Numbered from the stretch's first letter, positions 12,075 through 23,640 are shown. The stretch: 64,000 nt of DNA from Molossus alvarezi (GCA_037176705.1 CM073895.1:6968551-7032550); one strand, 5' to 3'. Numbers and translations are program-made. Notes: generated from the letters alone by a model not told the origin.

Positions 12075-12525
12075 TTTTCAATCTTCACCCAAGGATATTT
12101 TTCTATTTATCTTTAGATAGAGTGGGAGGGAAGGAGAGAGAGAGAAACATCGACATGAGAGGGACACATGAACTGGCTGCTTCCCACATGACCCCAAACA
12201 GGGCCAGGGACAAACCAGGGCCAGGGACAAACTGCAACCGAGGTACATGCCACTGACCAGAATTGAACCCACAACTCTTTGGTCTGTAGGCCGATGCTCT
12301 AACCCAGTGGTTCTCAACCTTCCTAATGCCACGACCATTTAATACAGTTCCTCATGTTGTGGTGACCCCCAACCATAAAATTATTTTTGTTGTTACTTTA
12401 TAACTATAATTTTGCTACTGTTATATTTTAGGCGACCCCTGTGAAAGGGTTGTTCGACCCACAAAAGTGTCGCGACCCACAGGTTGAGAATCCCTGCTCT
12501 AACTGCTGAGCAAAACTGGCCAGGG
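12075..12525 (-). mobile_element. Ves SINE carrying a SPIN-like insertion
   Basis: Reverse Ves from the A-tail side (tcttcacccaaggat) to the head (caaaactggccagggc). It is split at 12304-12495 by a hAT element inside the anticodon-arm region of the tRNA-like head. Confidence 0.9.
12304..12495. mobile_element. Non-autonomous hAT transposon, SPIN-like (192 bp)
   Basis: Inverted ends ccagtggttctcaacct and aggttgagaatccct, with an 8-bp duplication (gctctaac) at 12296-12303 and 12496-12503. The inner sequence (aatacagttcctcatgttgt, ggtgacccccaaccataaaa, ggcgacccctgtgaaagggt) is what I know as SPIN_NA, the Space Invaders family spread by horizontal transfer among tetrapods. It has no coding capacity. 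Confidence 0.88.
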
Positions 12526-13047
12526 CAGTTTGTTTGTTTTTAAAGAGGAAGGGGGGAAAGTGACACAGTGCTATTTATTTATCAGGAGCTGCAGAAGATC
12601 CCTCCACTGAGAGCCATATGGACGAGTTCACGTCACCGTCACCCTCACCCTCCTTCTCACAGGGACAAGCCTTGTTCTCAGGCAGGCCCAGGCATGGCCC
12701 GCCAGGCCCTCCCATTGCCCAAGGGCAGGCTGGCTCACCCAGGAATCACTGCCCTCCCCAGCTCTTCCCCTTTGCCTGGAATTGTGTCAAATAAATAAGA
12801 CTCCTGAACCTGGGTCACTGCAGCCCGTCGGAATTCCAGGGCCAGGAAGGCCTCCAGCTTCCCCTTGCAAGAAGTAGGTCATAAATCAATCGGGTTGCCT
12901 GCAGGGTGAGAGCTCGGTCCCCAGTTGTGCATGCCCCTAGAGAGGCAGGCTGGCAGCCACTTGGCCTCCAGAGCTGGCCCCTTGCTCACTGTCCAGCTCT
13001 GGGGATGGCTGTCCTCAGGACCCAGCTGATGTCTCCTGGGGTTTTTG

Positions 13048-13285
13048 CCCTGGCTGGTTTGGCTGAGCGGTTAGAGCGTCAGCCCTCGGACCAATGAGCC
13101 ATAAGTTCAATTCCGGTCAAGGGCATGGACCTCATTTGCGGTTCGGTTCCTGGCCCTGGTTGAGGTTGAGTGGGAAGCAACCAGTTGATGTGTCTCTTTG
13201 ATGTCTCTCTCTCTCCCACTCTCTAAAGGTAAATGAAAAAATATCCTAAGGTGAGGATTAAAAAAAAAAAAAAATTAAAGAAAAT
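13048..13285 (+). mobile_element. Ves SINE, full length
   Basis: Head gccctggctggtttggctga, tail aaggtgaggattaaaaaa. A short duplication gggttttt(g) is seen on both sides. Confidence 0.9.
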
Positions 13286-13293
13286 AGGGTTTT

Positions 13294-13501
13294 GTCCTGG
13301 CTGGGTGGCTTGGTTGGAGCGTCATCCCGTACAACAAAAGATTTTGCGTTCAATTCCTGGTCAGGGTATATACCTAGGTTGTGGGTTCAATCCAGAGTCA
13401 GGGCATGGACAGGAGACAATAATCCCTGTTTCTCTCTCATGTTGATGTTTCTCTTTCTCTCTCTCTAAAAATCAATAAACATATCTTCAAGTGAGGATTT
13501 A
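13294..13501 (+). mobile_element. Ves-related SINE (cctggctgggtggcttgg type)
   Basis: Second tRNA-SINE subfamily with the internal duplicate acctaggttgtgggttcaat and tail aaaatcaataaacatatctt. Another Ves is inserted at its 3' end. Confidence 0.88.
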
Positions 13502-13777
13502 TTTATTTATTTATCTATCTATTTATTTATTTTTTATCCACTCCTGAGGACATTTTTCCATTTTTTGTTCAGACAGAGTGGGAGGGTGAGAGAGGAAGAC
13601 AGAGAGAGAGAGAGAAACATTGACATGAAAGGGACACATCGAGTGACTACCTCTCGCATGACCCAACCAGGGCCGGGGACAAACTGCAACCGAGGCACGT
13701 ACCCTTAGCGGGAACCAAACCTGGGTCTCTCTGGACCATAGGCCGACGCTCTAACCGCTAAGCCAAACCGGCCTGGG
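13502..13777 (-). mobile_element. Ves SINE inserted in the tail of the previous SINE
   Basis: Reverse Ves. The 17-bp duplication cttcaagtgaggattta (13485-13501) recurs at 13778-13794 with one change. It carries a (TTTA)n-rich tail. Confidence 0.9.
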
Positions 13778-15522
13778 CTTCAGGTGAGGATTTAAAAAAT
13801 AAAAGGTTTAAGGGTTACTGCCTCCTCTTCCTATAGACTTTCAGCATACAGGTATGTGCTAATTTGCATAAGAATATAGGTATGTTGGTTTACCTTGAAA
13901 AACATCCACACCATTGCTACAATTTGCAAGGATCACTGCTCTGCCCTGCTAAGCAGGCAGTGACCTTCCCTCTCCTTTCCCTCCAGTTCCCTCTGAACAA
14001 AAAAAATAATCCAAGGAAGGAGGAAACTTCTCCTAAGAGGCTGCTGAAGACTGGGTTTCCTTCCTTCCTAAATGTTGAACAAGCTGATAATCAGAGTAAA
14101 ACATGTTTTAAACACAGATAACTCCGGAATCTACATGAGTTTATTCCAATAACTCGCTGCGGGAAGCAGCAAGAGGATGAGAAGTCCTGAGGGGTCATGT
14201 CCAGTCTGAAGGCAAGGATGGTGGTGGCAGGAGGCGAGGTGAGGGATGACCAGAGAAAACCACACGCTGCTCTGAGAGGAGAAAACACAGCACCCAGCAC
14301 AGCAGGAATCCACCCACAGCCACTTGGAGGGCCCGGGCCACTGTGGAAAAGCTCAGATACGTGCACAGAAATTGAATAGAGGCCACAGGGCCCCATGTGA
14401 GGGCTCCAAGAAACTGTCCCCATTCCCAGTGGGTGTAGGCATAAAAACCCAGACTAGGCACACCCAGATAACCCAGTTCAGGAGCCAAATCCTCATCAGC
14501 CATTTGTAATGACATCCCCGTTCCCAAAACCACAAAACCATTAGTCACCAAGCTACAGAAAGGCAGCTAGAAGCTCCTGGCAAAACTGGCCTATTAGCCC
14601 TCCCCTGGCAGAAAGACTCCTGGTTTCACAACCCAGCTATTCACCCAAGACTGTCACATTTCACAGGATGAAACCAAGGAGTCTGTTACAAGCCCATCTC
14701 CACAGAACCAAGCAGAACATGACCTCTTGCAAAAACTCTTAGCGGAGAAGAGAAGCCTAATCAAGGTTCGCCAAGTGCGAGGTTAATTACCCTACACACC
14801 AGCGTGATGGTATTCCTAAGTATGATGAGTTAAGTCTCAGAGAACTAGACTTCCTTGCAAATTTACTTGGAACACATAACGCAACATTACAACAAAACAA
14901 AAACAGGCACCAATGCACACCAGCCCTTACCTGCTTCTAGAAAAGCCATGTGTCTGCCAGAAAGATGATCATAAAAACGTCCAAGTCCAAAACAGAATAG
15001 CTCACCCAAAATAGAAATTCCTATGAGACAGGGAAACAGACTGTGTATGCTATAAAAGAAGGGGCAAGAAACCAGAAATCCAGGACAATGACCTAGGAGA
15101 GCCAGGCAAAGCCAAGGGGACTGAAACCAAAATAAATTCCACATGGAACGAAGTTGTTCTTTTCTCCTCACCTTTTTATTTTGAAAAATTTCAAAGCCAC
15201 AGGAAAGCTGAAAGAACAGCACAAGGCACATCCTAATACTGGCCCCGAGAGTCCCCCACTGCGAACACTGCTGTGTTTGTCTCTCACCTCTCCATGTTGT
15301 GGGTATATGAGGGTACGTCTGCTCTTCATCCTCCGCCATTTGAAAGTAAGTTGCAGATATCATGATACTCTGCTAAGTGTCTCAGCATGTATCTCCTAAG
15401 GCCGTTCCCCTGCAGAATTACTTTCACCCCTGAGGAATTTATAATGGCCCAGTAGCAGTCTCTGGTGTACAGCTCATCTCCAAATCTCCCCAGCCCCACT
15501 CCCCTCATTTTGGCCTTTACTG

Positions 15523-15771
15523 TTTTTTTGTTTGTTTAAATCCTCACCCAAGGATATTTTTTTCCATTTAATCTCAGATAGAGCGGGAGGGAGAGGGAGA
15601 AAGAGAGAAACATTGATGTGAAAGAGACACATGGATTAGTTGCCTCCCACATGATCCCAACCAGGGCCAGGGATCTAATCCCAACTGAGGTACGTACCCT
15701 TGACCAGAACTGAACCCAAGACTCTGGTCCTCAGGCTGATGCTCTAACAACGGAGCCAAACCAGCCAGGGC
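15523..15771 (-). mobile_element. Ves SINE, first of an adjacent pair
   Basis: Reverse full-length Ves ending aaaccagccagggct. Left flank duplication gcctttactg at 15513-15522; its partner is found only beyond the second Ves (16017-16026). Confidence 0.9.
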
Positions 15772-16016
15772 TACTATTTTTCTTAACCCTCACCCAAGGA
15801 TATTTTTCCATTTATCTTTAGATAGAGTAGGAAGGAGGGAGAGAGAGAAAGAAACATCAATGTGAGAGAGACACATCGATTGGTTGCCTCCCACAAGACC
15901 TGACCAGGGTCGGGGACCAAACTGTAACCAAGGTACGTGGCCTTGACTGGAATTGAACCGGTGACTGTTTGGTATGAGGGCCTATGCTCTAACGGCTAAG
16001 CCAAACCGGCCAGGGT
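15772..16016 (-). mobile_element. Ves SINE, second of an adjacent pair
   Basis: Reverse full-length Ves ending aaaccggccagggt. It shares one target duplication with the Ves before it. Confidence 0.9.
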
Positions 16017-16456
16017 GCCTTTACTGGTCTTTAATCCAGGATCCAATCCAGGATCTCAGTTGCATTTGGTTCCCGCGCTCTTTCACCTCCTTTAGCCTAG
16101 GCTCACCAGCTTTTCTTGTTTATCACAAGAACATTTTTTAGAGTCCAGAACCATTGTCTTCAGGATGTCCCACAATTTGGATTTGTCTAACTGCTCTTCA
16201 GGTGAAACATTACGGTCAGAAACTGCCACCGCCGACGCTGTCAGCATCCCACCGGAGACACACAGGCCGGTCTGCCCCGTTCCTGGTGATGCCAGGTTTG
16301 ATGCCTGGGTTATAGAGCAAATTTTTAAATGTAAAGAGAACAGATTGATTATATTATAAGAAAACACAGGCAAGAAAACAGTGGGGGAAGAAAAGAATAT
16401 GAAATAAAACCCAGAACTGATAAAAGAAAATATTTAAAATTCTGATTAAAAATCAG

Positions 16457-16494
16457 AACATCAATGTGAGAGAGACACATCGATTGGTTGCCTC
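16457..16494 (-). repeat. 38-bp isolated Ves fragment
   Basis: Exactly identical to 15853-15890 inside the neighbouring Ves (aacatcaatgtgagagagac...ggttgcctc). No other Ves sequence lies around it. Confidence 0.9.
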
Positions 16495-16499
16495 TGTAT

Positions 16500-17060
16500 G
16501 GAAAAAAAATACTATAATCAAAAGAACAATGACAAATTGTGGAAATATGTGTAACGTATATTGCAGCTATAGGACAAACTTCCTTAATGTATAAATAATA
16601 CCTATAGGTCAATAAGAAAAAGACTGCCAAACCAAGAAAGAAATGAGCAAACAATATAACAGACTGGTCATAAATGGCTCTTAAAGATATGAAATGATAT
16701 TTTATTTCCTCATAAGGAAAATGTAAATCACAATTACAATAGTATACCACTTTTCACCAGATTAGCAACAATCAAAAAGTTTAACAATTTCTGCCAAGGT
16801 ACCGGGGAAACAGGTATTCTTGGACAATTTTAGTGGGTACATAAAATGCTAGTATCTCCTTAAAGGGCAATTTGGCAATACTAAAAATGGAAACAGATGT
16901 ATCCTTTGCTCTAACAATTCAGCCTGTAGCAATTTATTCTGTAGATACACTTACACGAATGCACAAAGGTATATATATGTAGGAGAATATCCCTTGTTAA
17001 TAGTCACAAAAAGACAGAAAACTTAAATGCTCACTACCAGGGGACTGGTTTTAAAAAATT
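16500..17060 (+). repeat. L1M-type 3' UTR relic
   Basis: Typical L1 3' end words: aaagggcaatttggcaatac, aattcagcctgtagcaattt and acgaatgcacaaaggtatat. Old and diverged. Confidence 0.6.
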
Positions 17061-17095
17061 AATATATATATATAACCAATCAAAAGAATGCCATG

Positions 17096-17357
17096 GGCCC
17101 TGGCTGGTTTGGCTCAGTGGTTAGAGTGTTGGCCTGCGTCTGCCAAAGGGTTGTGGGTTCGATTTTCAGTCAAGGGCATGTACCTGGGTTGCAGGTTCAA
17201 TCCCTGGCCCTAGTCACGGTCGTGCAGGAGGCAACTAATCCATGTGTCTGTCTCACGTCAATGTTTCTCTCTATCTCTCCCCCCTCTCTCCTTTCTACTC
17301 TATCTAGAAATTAATGGAAAAATATCCTCTGGTGAGGATTAACAAAAAATAATAATG
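17096..17357 (+). mobile_element. Ves SINE, full length
   Basis: Head ggccctggctggtttggctc, tail ggtgaggattaacaaaaaat. Short flanking duplication aatgcca on both sides. Confidence 0.9.
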
Positions 17358-17472
17358 ATAATGCCAAGGAACCATTAAAATGAGTGAGGTAGTTCTAAAT
17401 GACCTTAGACAAGTAACAGCCTCTCTGTGCCTGTTTACTTATCTGCAATCTGTTAGCAATAACAGTACTTAG

Positions 17473-17656
17473 GCCCGGTCAGTGTGGGTCAGTGGATTGA
17501 GCGTCATCCCATGAACTGAGAGGTCCTGGTTCAATTCCTGGTAACGGTACATGCCCAGGTTGCAAGCTTGATCCCCAATAAGGGGCGAGCAGGAGGCAGC
17601 CAATTGATGTTTCTCTCCCTTCCTCTCTCTCTCAAAAAATCAATAAACATATTTTA
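17473..17656 (+). mobile_element. Ves-related SINE, 3' end interrupted by HAL1
   Basis: Head gcccggtcagtgtgggtcag. Target duplication aataacagt(a/c)cttag at 17458-17472 and, beyond HAL1, at 19638-19652. Confidence 0.88.
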
Positions 17657-18075
17657 CTTCAGACCACGTTGAAGCACAACCACCCAACCAACTCCACGAG
17701 TGACACACTCAAGGAGTGGACTAAGTGGGTACCAGAGCCCTGCTGAAGTAAGTCTTGCTCTGTGTGGTGGGCCCCTGCACAGCTGGTCCTCCAAGGGAGT
17801 CAGAGATTAGTGGACAGTGGGCACAGCCAGTCCTTGCAGCTGATCAGCCTGAGTAAATCCCTCCCATTAATGTGCCACCAGCAATCAAGACTCAATTACA
17901 ACAGAAGGGTGTACAGTCCACACGAGGGGTGCACCTTGAGGGCCCAGCTGGGTGACCAGGGAGGCTGTGCCACTGGACCCTATAGGGCACCTACTACAAC
18001 AGGCCACCCTAGGAAGCCTAGGAGACATAGTAGCTCTACATAATACATAGAAACAAACACAGGGAGGCAGCCAAA

Positions 18076-18970
18076 ATGAGGAGACAAAGAAACAGGTCCC
18101 AAATGAAAGAATAGAGAAAAACTCTAGGAAAAGAACTAGATGAAACGGAGATAAACAATCTAACAGATGTAGAGTTCAAAACACTGCTTATAAGGATGCT
18201 TAATGAACTTAGTGAGAATTTCAAGGAACTTCGTGAGGACCTCAAGAGCATAATAAAGGACCAGTCAGAAATGAAGGATGTACTAAATGAAATAAAGAAT
18301 AGTTTACAGGGAGTAAATAGTAGAGTAGGTGAAGCCAAGAAGCAAATCATCAATATGGAATATAAAGAAGCAAAAAACACCCAATTAGAACACCAAAAAG
18401 AAAAAAGAATCCAAAAAAATGAGGATAGTATAAGGAACCTGTGAGAAAACTTCAAGCGTACCAACATTCTCATTATGGGGGTGCCAGAAGGAGAAGAGAG
18501 AGAACAAGAAATTGAAAACCTATTTGAAAAAATAATGACAGAAAACTTCCCTAACTTGGTGAAGGAAATAGACATACAAGTCCAGGAAGCACAGAGAGTC
18601 CCAAACAAGATGAACCCAAAGAAGTTCACACCAAGACACATCATCATCAAAATGCAAAAGGTTAAAAACAAAGATAATCTTAAAAGCAGCAAGAGAAAAG
18701 CAGTTAGTTACCTACAACAGAGCTCCCATAAAGCTGTCAGCCAATTTCTCAAAAGAAACTTTGCAGGCCAGAAGGGAGTGGCAAGCAGTATTCAGAGTGA
18801 TGAAAAACTAGGACCTACAACCAAGATTACTCTATCCTGCCAAGCTGTCATTTAGAATCAATGGCCATATAAAGTTTCCCAGACAAGAAAAAAAGCTAAA
18901 GGAGTTCATTACCACCAAACCAGTATTATATGAAATGTTGATGGGTCTTCTTGAAGAAGAAGAAGATTAA
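18076..18970 (+). pseudogene. HAL1 ORF1 (L1 ORF1p-like), broken
   Basis: The frame starts MRRQRNRSQMKE at 18076 and shows a coiled coil (LNELSENFKELREDLKSII), an RNA-binding part (NILIMGVPEGEEREQEIEN) and a C-terminus (KEFITTKPVLYEMLMGLL). In-frame stops at 18112-18114 and 18442-18444, a frameshift near 18675 and a further stop in the shifted frame mean no ORF1 protein is made. The family product binds L1 RNA as a trimeric chaperone. Confidence 0.85.
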
Positions 18971-19327
18971 AAAATAAGAACAATAAATACATATCTATCA
19001 ACAATCGAATCTACAAACAAAATGAACAAGCAAAACAGAAACAGATTCATAGATACAGATAAATTTTTATTGGTTTCCAGATAAGAGGGGGGTTGGGTGA
19101 AAAAGGTGAAGGGATTAAGAAGTACCAATTGATTGTTAGACTGACCTCAAAGGGAAGTGGGGAGGTGGGGTGGGAAGAGAGAAACTAAAGAACTTATATA
19201 AATATATGCATAATCAACAGACACAGACAACAGCGTGGGGAAGGCGGTGGGGGGGTGGAGAGGAGGGGATCAAGGGGGGAAAACAGGAGGAACATTTGTA
19301 ATACATTCAACAATAAAGATAAGTTTA

Positions 19328-19590
19328 GCCCTGGCTGGTTTGGCTCAGCGGTTAGAGCGTCGACCCGCGGACCAGAGTCTCCCGAGTTTGGTTCACGCTA
19401 AGGGCACGTACCTCGGTTGCAGTTTGTCCCCAGCCCCATGGAGTTGTGTGGGTGGCAGCCAGTTGATGTGTCTCTCTCACATTGATGTTTCTCTCTCTCT
19501 TCTTCCCTCTCTCTTTCCTGCTCTATCTGAAGATAAATGTAAAAATGTCTTCGGGTGAGGATTAAAAAATAACAACAATAATAATAAAAA
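19328..19590 (+). mobile_element. Ves SINE in HAL1 tail
   Basis: Head gccctggctggtttggctca, tail gtgaggattaaaaaat. Duplication aaagataagttta at 19315-19327 and 19591-19603. Confidence 0.92.
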
Positions 19591-19817
19591 AAAGATAAGT
19601 TTAAAAAGAAAAAAACCCATATTTTAAAAAATAATAAAATAACAGTCCTTAGTTGATAGGGTTGTTGTGAAAAGTGAATGAGTTGATATAAGTAAAGTGC
19701 TTTTAACAATAGCCAGCATACAGGAAATGCTCAAGTGGTATTAGCTGAATGATGGTGATGGTGGTGGTGGTATGAACAGTTCTAGTATTTATTGTGAAGT
19801 GAAAAAGTAAGGTGCAG

Positions 19818-20036
19818 GCCCTGGCCAGGTGGATCAGTTGGTTGGAACATCATCGTCCTGTACACCAGAAGGTTTTGGGTTCGAAAAATAAATAAAGGAA
19901 AAAAAGAAAAAGGTTTTGGGTTGAATCCCTGGTTGGAGCATGTATGGGAGGCAATAGATAGATGTTTTTCTCACATTGATGTTTTTCTCTCTCTCTCTCT
20001 CAAAATCAATAAAAACATATCCTTGGATGAGGATTA
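19818..20036 (+). mobile_element. Ves-related SINE with a small A-rich insertion
   Basis: Head gccctggccaggtggatcag. The element is interrupted at 19882-19909 by an A-rich 28-bp piece flanked by aaggttttgggtt on both sides (19869-19881, 19910-19922). Confidence 0.88.
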
Positions 20037-21960
20037 AAATAAAATTAAGGTACAGAACACTGTGTGTTACAGTATGAAAATAAAATAGTGCGTGTCTGGC
20101 CCGTGTGTGGTCACACATGTGCACGGTGCACTTGTACACATGCAGAATGTCTCTGGTTAAGATGCACAAGACAGCTAACAGTGGTCCCTTTCGGGGATTG
20201 AAATCCAGGGAAGAAGGAAGACATAGTTTTCCCATAGAGCCTTTTGAATTCTGAACTATGTATATACATGTTTTACTGACTCCAATGAATGATTTTTTTA
20301 AAAAGGAGTAGGATCAGGATCTCTTCTGGGTGGTTGGCCAGTCCAGTGCAGTGCCTGGTACTGAGCATTCAAGCTCCACCATCATTGCTCACAGACCAAG
20401 AAAACTCTTTTCTTGCAGGAGATGAAAAGGGAGGATGGGCAGCCAACACCTGGTACAAACCTAAGGCGACAGGGCACATGCTGCCTTGCAGGTGGCAGCA
20501 GCAGCTTCATGCCAGGTGGGAGAAAGGACACTTGTCCTGGCTGACTCCACTCCACCCCGTCCCACCATATGCGCTGGAAGACTGCTCCGTGCAGGAAAGC
20601 AAAGCCAGGGCCCTAGACAGACGCCCCCACAGCTGGCTTGCTGGCGTATAAGCCCCACCATGTCCTACTAAAAATCACTGGCTCCCCCATCTTCCTGAAA
20701 TTCCAACAATCGGCCAGAGGAACACCATGTGCCTTGAAAGGCCACCAGGCAGTGCCAATAATGAGGACAGACACGGTGGTGGTATGTGCGTGGGGGGCAT
20801 AGCTGAACAACCTCTGCCTTCGTTGGGAAGTTCACACAGGTCTAGATCACAGCCTAGCCGGAGCTCACCTTGGCAGTTTCCCTACCTCACCTTTTGCTCC
20901 TTCCTTTGTAAATAAGACTGGATCATTCAGGGGCTCTTAACTACCACTTTATCACCTTAAAATCCCCAAATCATCTTGGCAGTACTCACAGCTCCCTCCA
21001 CCCCCAACCACACACAGGAGAAATATAAAATTACAAATGGAAAGTCATTCAAATGTCCTCTACCTGCAGAGAATGGAAGAAACCTAGAGGGTCCGGAACA
21101 CATTTCAGATCATTTTCCTGCAGCAGAAGGACATTCTGCAAGATGAGGGTCAGGATAGGTCTGCCGGAAGCCAGGGTGGCCTGGGGCTGTGAGGTCTTGG
21201 TCTGGGCAGGGAGGTCTAGGCTAACCCATCTCCTTGGAACCTGGGTCCCTGGCTTGCCTGGTAATTTAGCAGGAAGAACAAGGGTGGGGCTCACACTGTA
21301 AGAGGTATTTGAACCCACAAGGGACGCTGATCCCCACAGGAAGCTCCGCTTGCAGAATCCAGGACTGCTGAACAACAAGGCGGTAACTTCATCTGTCTCG
21401 GGTTGTTTTCAGTTCAGGGGCACGGACCACAGAATTTCACAGCAGGAAACATGTGGGTTGGATACTCAGGAGATACAGGCCTGAAAAAAACTTAATTGGA
21501 GCTGGTCTTCAAAAACCTCCCACCCAGCTCTCCACGTGGGAAAGGATATGAAAGTGGGTCACGTTCTCCCAGCTGAACTGGTGTCCCTGTGGGCTCCAAC
21601 CACACTTGAAGAAGTCCAGGGACACTGAGTGAGCCAGTCTCCTTGCTGAGTCAGCCATTTCTTCCTGATCAGATGCTGAATAACTCTGGGGCCCCCCAGA
21701 CTGAGAGGGCAGCCGATTAGCACCAGGCAGGCAGTGACATGTCAGGGTCTAGGTGAGAGTATACCACGCTGTCCTGGAGCCTTCCCCTCACTCCAACTGT
21801 GGGCATATGCCTCTGCCAGCCCTTTGCCCTCTTCACCCCAGCCCTGGCTGGAGGGAGACAGGAACACTGTGTGCTCTCTCAGGAACTGTTGGGCCTCCCC
21901 GGCCTTGCTCTTTGAAAGGACCCCGAGGCCTGGTGCTGGGCAGACTCAGGGAAGAATGAA

Positions 21961-21984
21961 CACCCCCCCACACACACACACACT
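21961..21984 (+). repeat. (CA)n dinucleotide tract
   Basis: Eight to nine CA units following a short C run. Confidence 0.8.
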
Positions 21985-23164
21985 GTGTATATATTGACTC
22001 CAAACAGGGGTTCGAGGACACAGGTGTCCACAGGCATCAGTTCTTTCAGGAACCCCATGGACATGCCAGAAAACACGGAGCAGCCAGGCCATCTCGCCTG
22101 CACCTTGTGCCTGTTTCCCAAATTCGGCAGAGGGAGACCGGTCAGGCAGGGGGAGCATTCTGGCGACAATGTCTGGCAGTCATTTCATAAGAAGGCACTA
22201 GATTGGTGGCATAACTTCAAAAAACTTTGGAAAAAGCCCACTGCCATGATCTTGACCTCTCCCCGACTTTAACTCCAGTAACAAAGGGTTAAGGCCATTA
22301 GCGGAAATCAGGTTCTTACTGACCGCTGCCACCAGGTGCTAATTGTTTCTAAAGATGCCCACATCAAGAGCAGCTTTTGTTAAGTGTGGCACTGAAGGGC
22401 TCTAATCTGTTAACTCTTCCCTTACTCTTCTTGGAAGCCAAACACAACCCTCCACCTTAATGCCGTCCCAGGGCAGGTACCCATGGGGGCTAATGTGTAC
22501 ATCTGGAAATTATATCCTGACTCTCCCCCTGAGAGTTCAAAGCACAAACACGTTTTTTTCTTTATTCACACGACTCCAACCAGATAATAAGCCTCTTGGC
22601 CCTAGACTATAAGGGAAGAATTATTTTTCCCCTGCTCACCACAGAATGCCCAGTGGGACCCAGACTGTGCTAAAAGCTCAGTAAACATTTATTAAGTGAA
22701 TTAATGAATCACTAGAAGGGAGGAAGGAAAGAAGGAAGGACAAACAGAAGACAGCCATCACTCAGTATCTCTGTGTTCTTGGCTTTCATGATAAAGACAT
22801 CATAGGCAGGATTAAAACTCAAGCCCTTTAACCCCTTCTCTGTCCTGCTATGAATGGTCCTTGATCATGTCGTGATGCGTGGTATACCCACCTGCTTACA
22901 GAGGCTTACACAGCACAACACGACCATGAAGAATGGAGAAACACTCATGACCCTCAATCGTTAAGAAACTTCAGAAGGAGGAAAACAATGTTTTGGTCCA
23001 GCCATGCCCATCACAGAAGGCCACCTTTCCTTCTGTGGACTGTTGTCTGCCCCTTTTAACAAGGCTTTGTGGAGGATCAGGGCATAACAGATCTTTAATA
23101 ACTGAGCATAACAGCAGTTGGTGCTCAGCGCCCTTTCATAAAAGAAGTTCAAAAGCACTTTGGC

Positions 23165-23340
23165 TCAAACATCATAATGCCCCTGCGAGCTATGAAGGTA
23201 CAGGTATCATTATCCACATTTACAGTTGGGGGAAGTAAGGCACATGGAGGTTAATGAGCTTGCCCAAGGTCAGAAGAGACAGGGAAAGGGCACAAGATTC
23301 AAACTCTTTGCAGCAGCCAGTGAGCTAACTCTGGACCCTA
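23165..23340. repeat. MIR SINE relic
   Basis: Landmarks gtacaggtatcattatccac, atttacagttgggg and gagcttgcccaaggtcag. Confidence 0.65.
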
Positions 23341-23439
23341 ACAATGCCACCCAAGCTGGGCTTAAGCGAGATTTTTTTCTTCTCCATTGTTTCTGCTACA
23401 AAGCAGTATCTAATATGGTGCTCAGAGCTCACACTCAGG

Positions 23440-23640
23440 AGCCAAATCTACTTCCTCAGTTTGAATCTGACTCTGTTCCCAACTAGTTTGATCTCAAACA
23501 AGTTACTTAACCTTGCTAGGTCTCAGCTTCTGAATATGTAAAATGTTAATAATGGTGCATATCTCAGAAACTACAGTGAAGAGTAAATGAGACAATATAT
23601 GTGAAATGCCATTATCATTCATTTCCTCATTTTCTAAATG
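23440..23640. repeat. MIR SINE relic
   Basis: Landmarks ctcaaacaagttacttaacc, tctcagcttctgaatatgta and agtaaatgagacaatatatg. Confidence 0.55.

Larger units (their letters stand above)
15160..16370. repeat. L1M-type 3' UTR relic interrupted by two Ves
   Basis: The sequence around 16020-16170 (ggtctttaatccaggatcca, gaacattttttagagtccag) and the part to 15512 look like an ancient L1 3' region. The two halves abut when the Ves pair and one copy of gcctttactg are removed. Family assignment is from memory of the consensus and not certain. Confidence 0.5.
17657..19617 (+). mobile_element. HAL1 (half-L1) retrotransposon, near full length
   Basis: A 5' region (17657-18075), an ORF1 region (18076 to ~18970), then directly a 3' UTR ending aatacattcaacaataaag. 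No ORF2 (endonuclease/reverse transcriptase) is present between ORF1 and the tail, the definition of HAL1. A 9-bp duplication catatttta lies at 17648-17656 and 19618-19626. A Ves is inserted in its tail (19328-19590). It cannot move without an L1 helper. Confidence 0.82.
17395..19760. repeat. MIR relic split by nested Ves, HAL1 and Ves
   Basis: MIR sequence ends at 17472 (ctgtgcctgtttacttatct) and resumes at 19638 (ttgatagggttgttgtgaaa). It was broken by a Ves (17473) that was itself broken by HAL1. Confidence 0.6.

Noticed and set aside
14910..14960. Possible 23-bp micro-exon on minus (acceptor tttctggcag, donor gtaagg)
   Set aside because: The splice signals are good, but the exon would be only 23 bp with no reading frame or homology support.
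18036..18692. 218-residue serine/phenylalanine-rich minus-strand frame
   Set aside because: It is the antisense shadow of the HAL1 ORF1.
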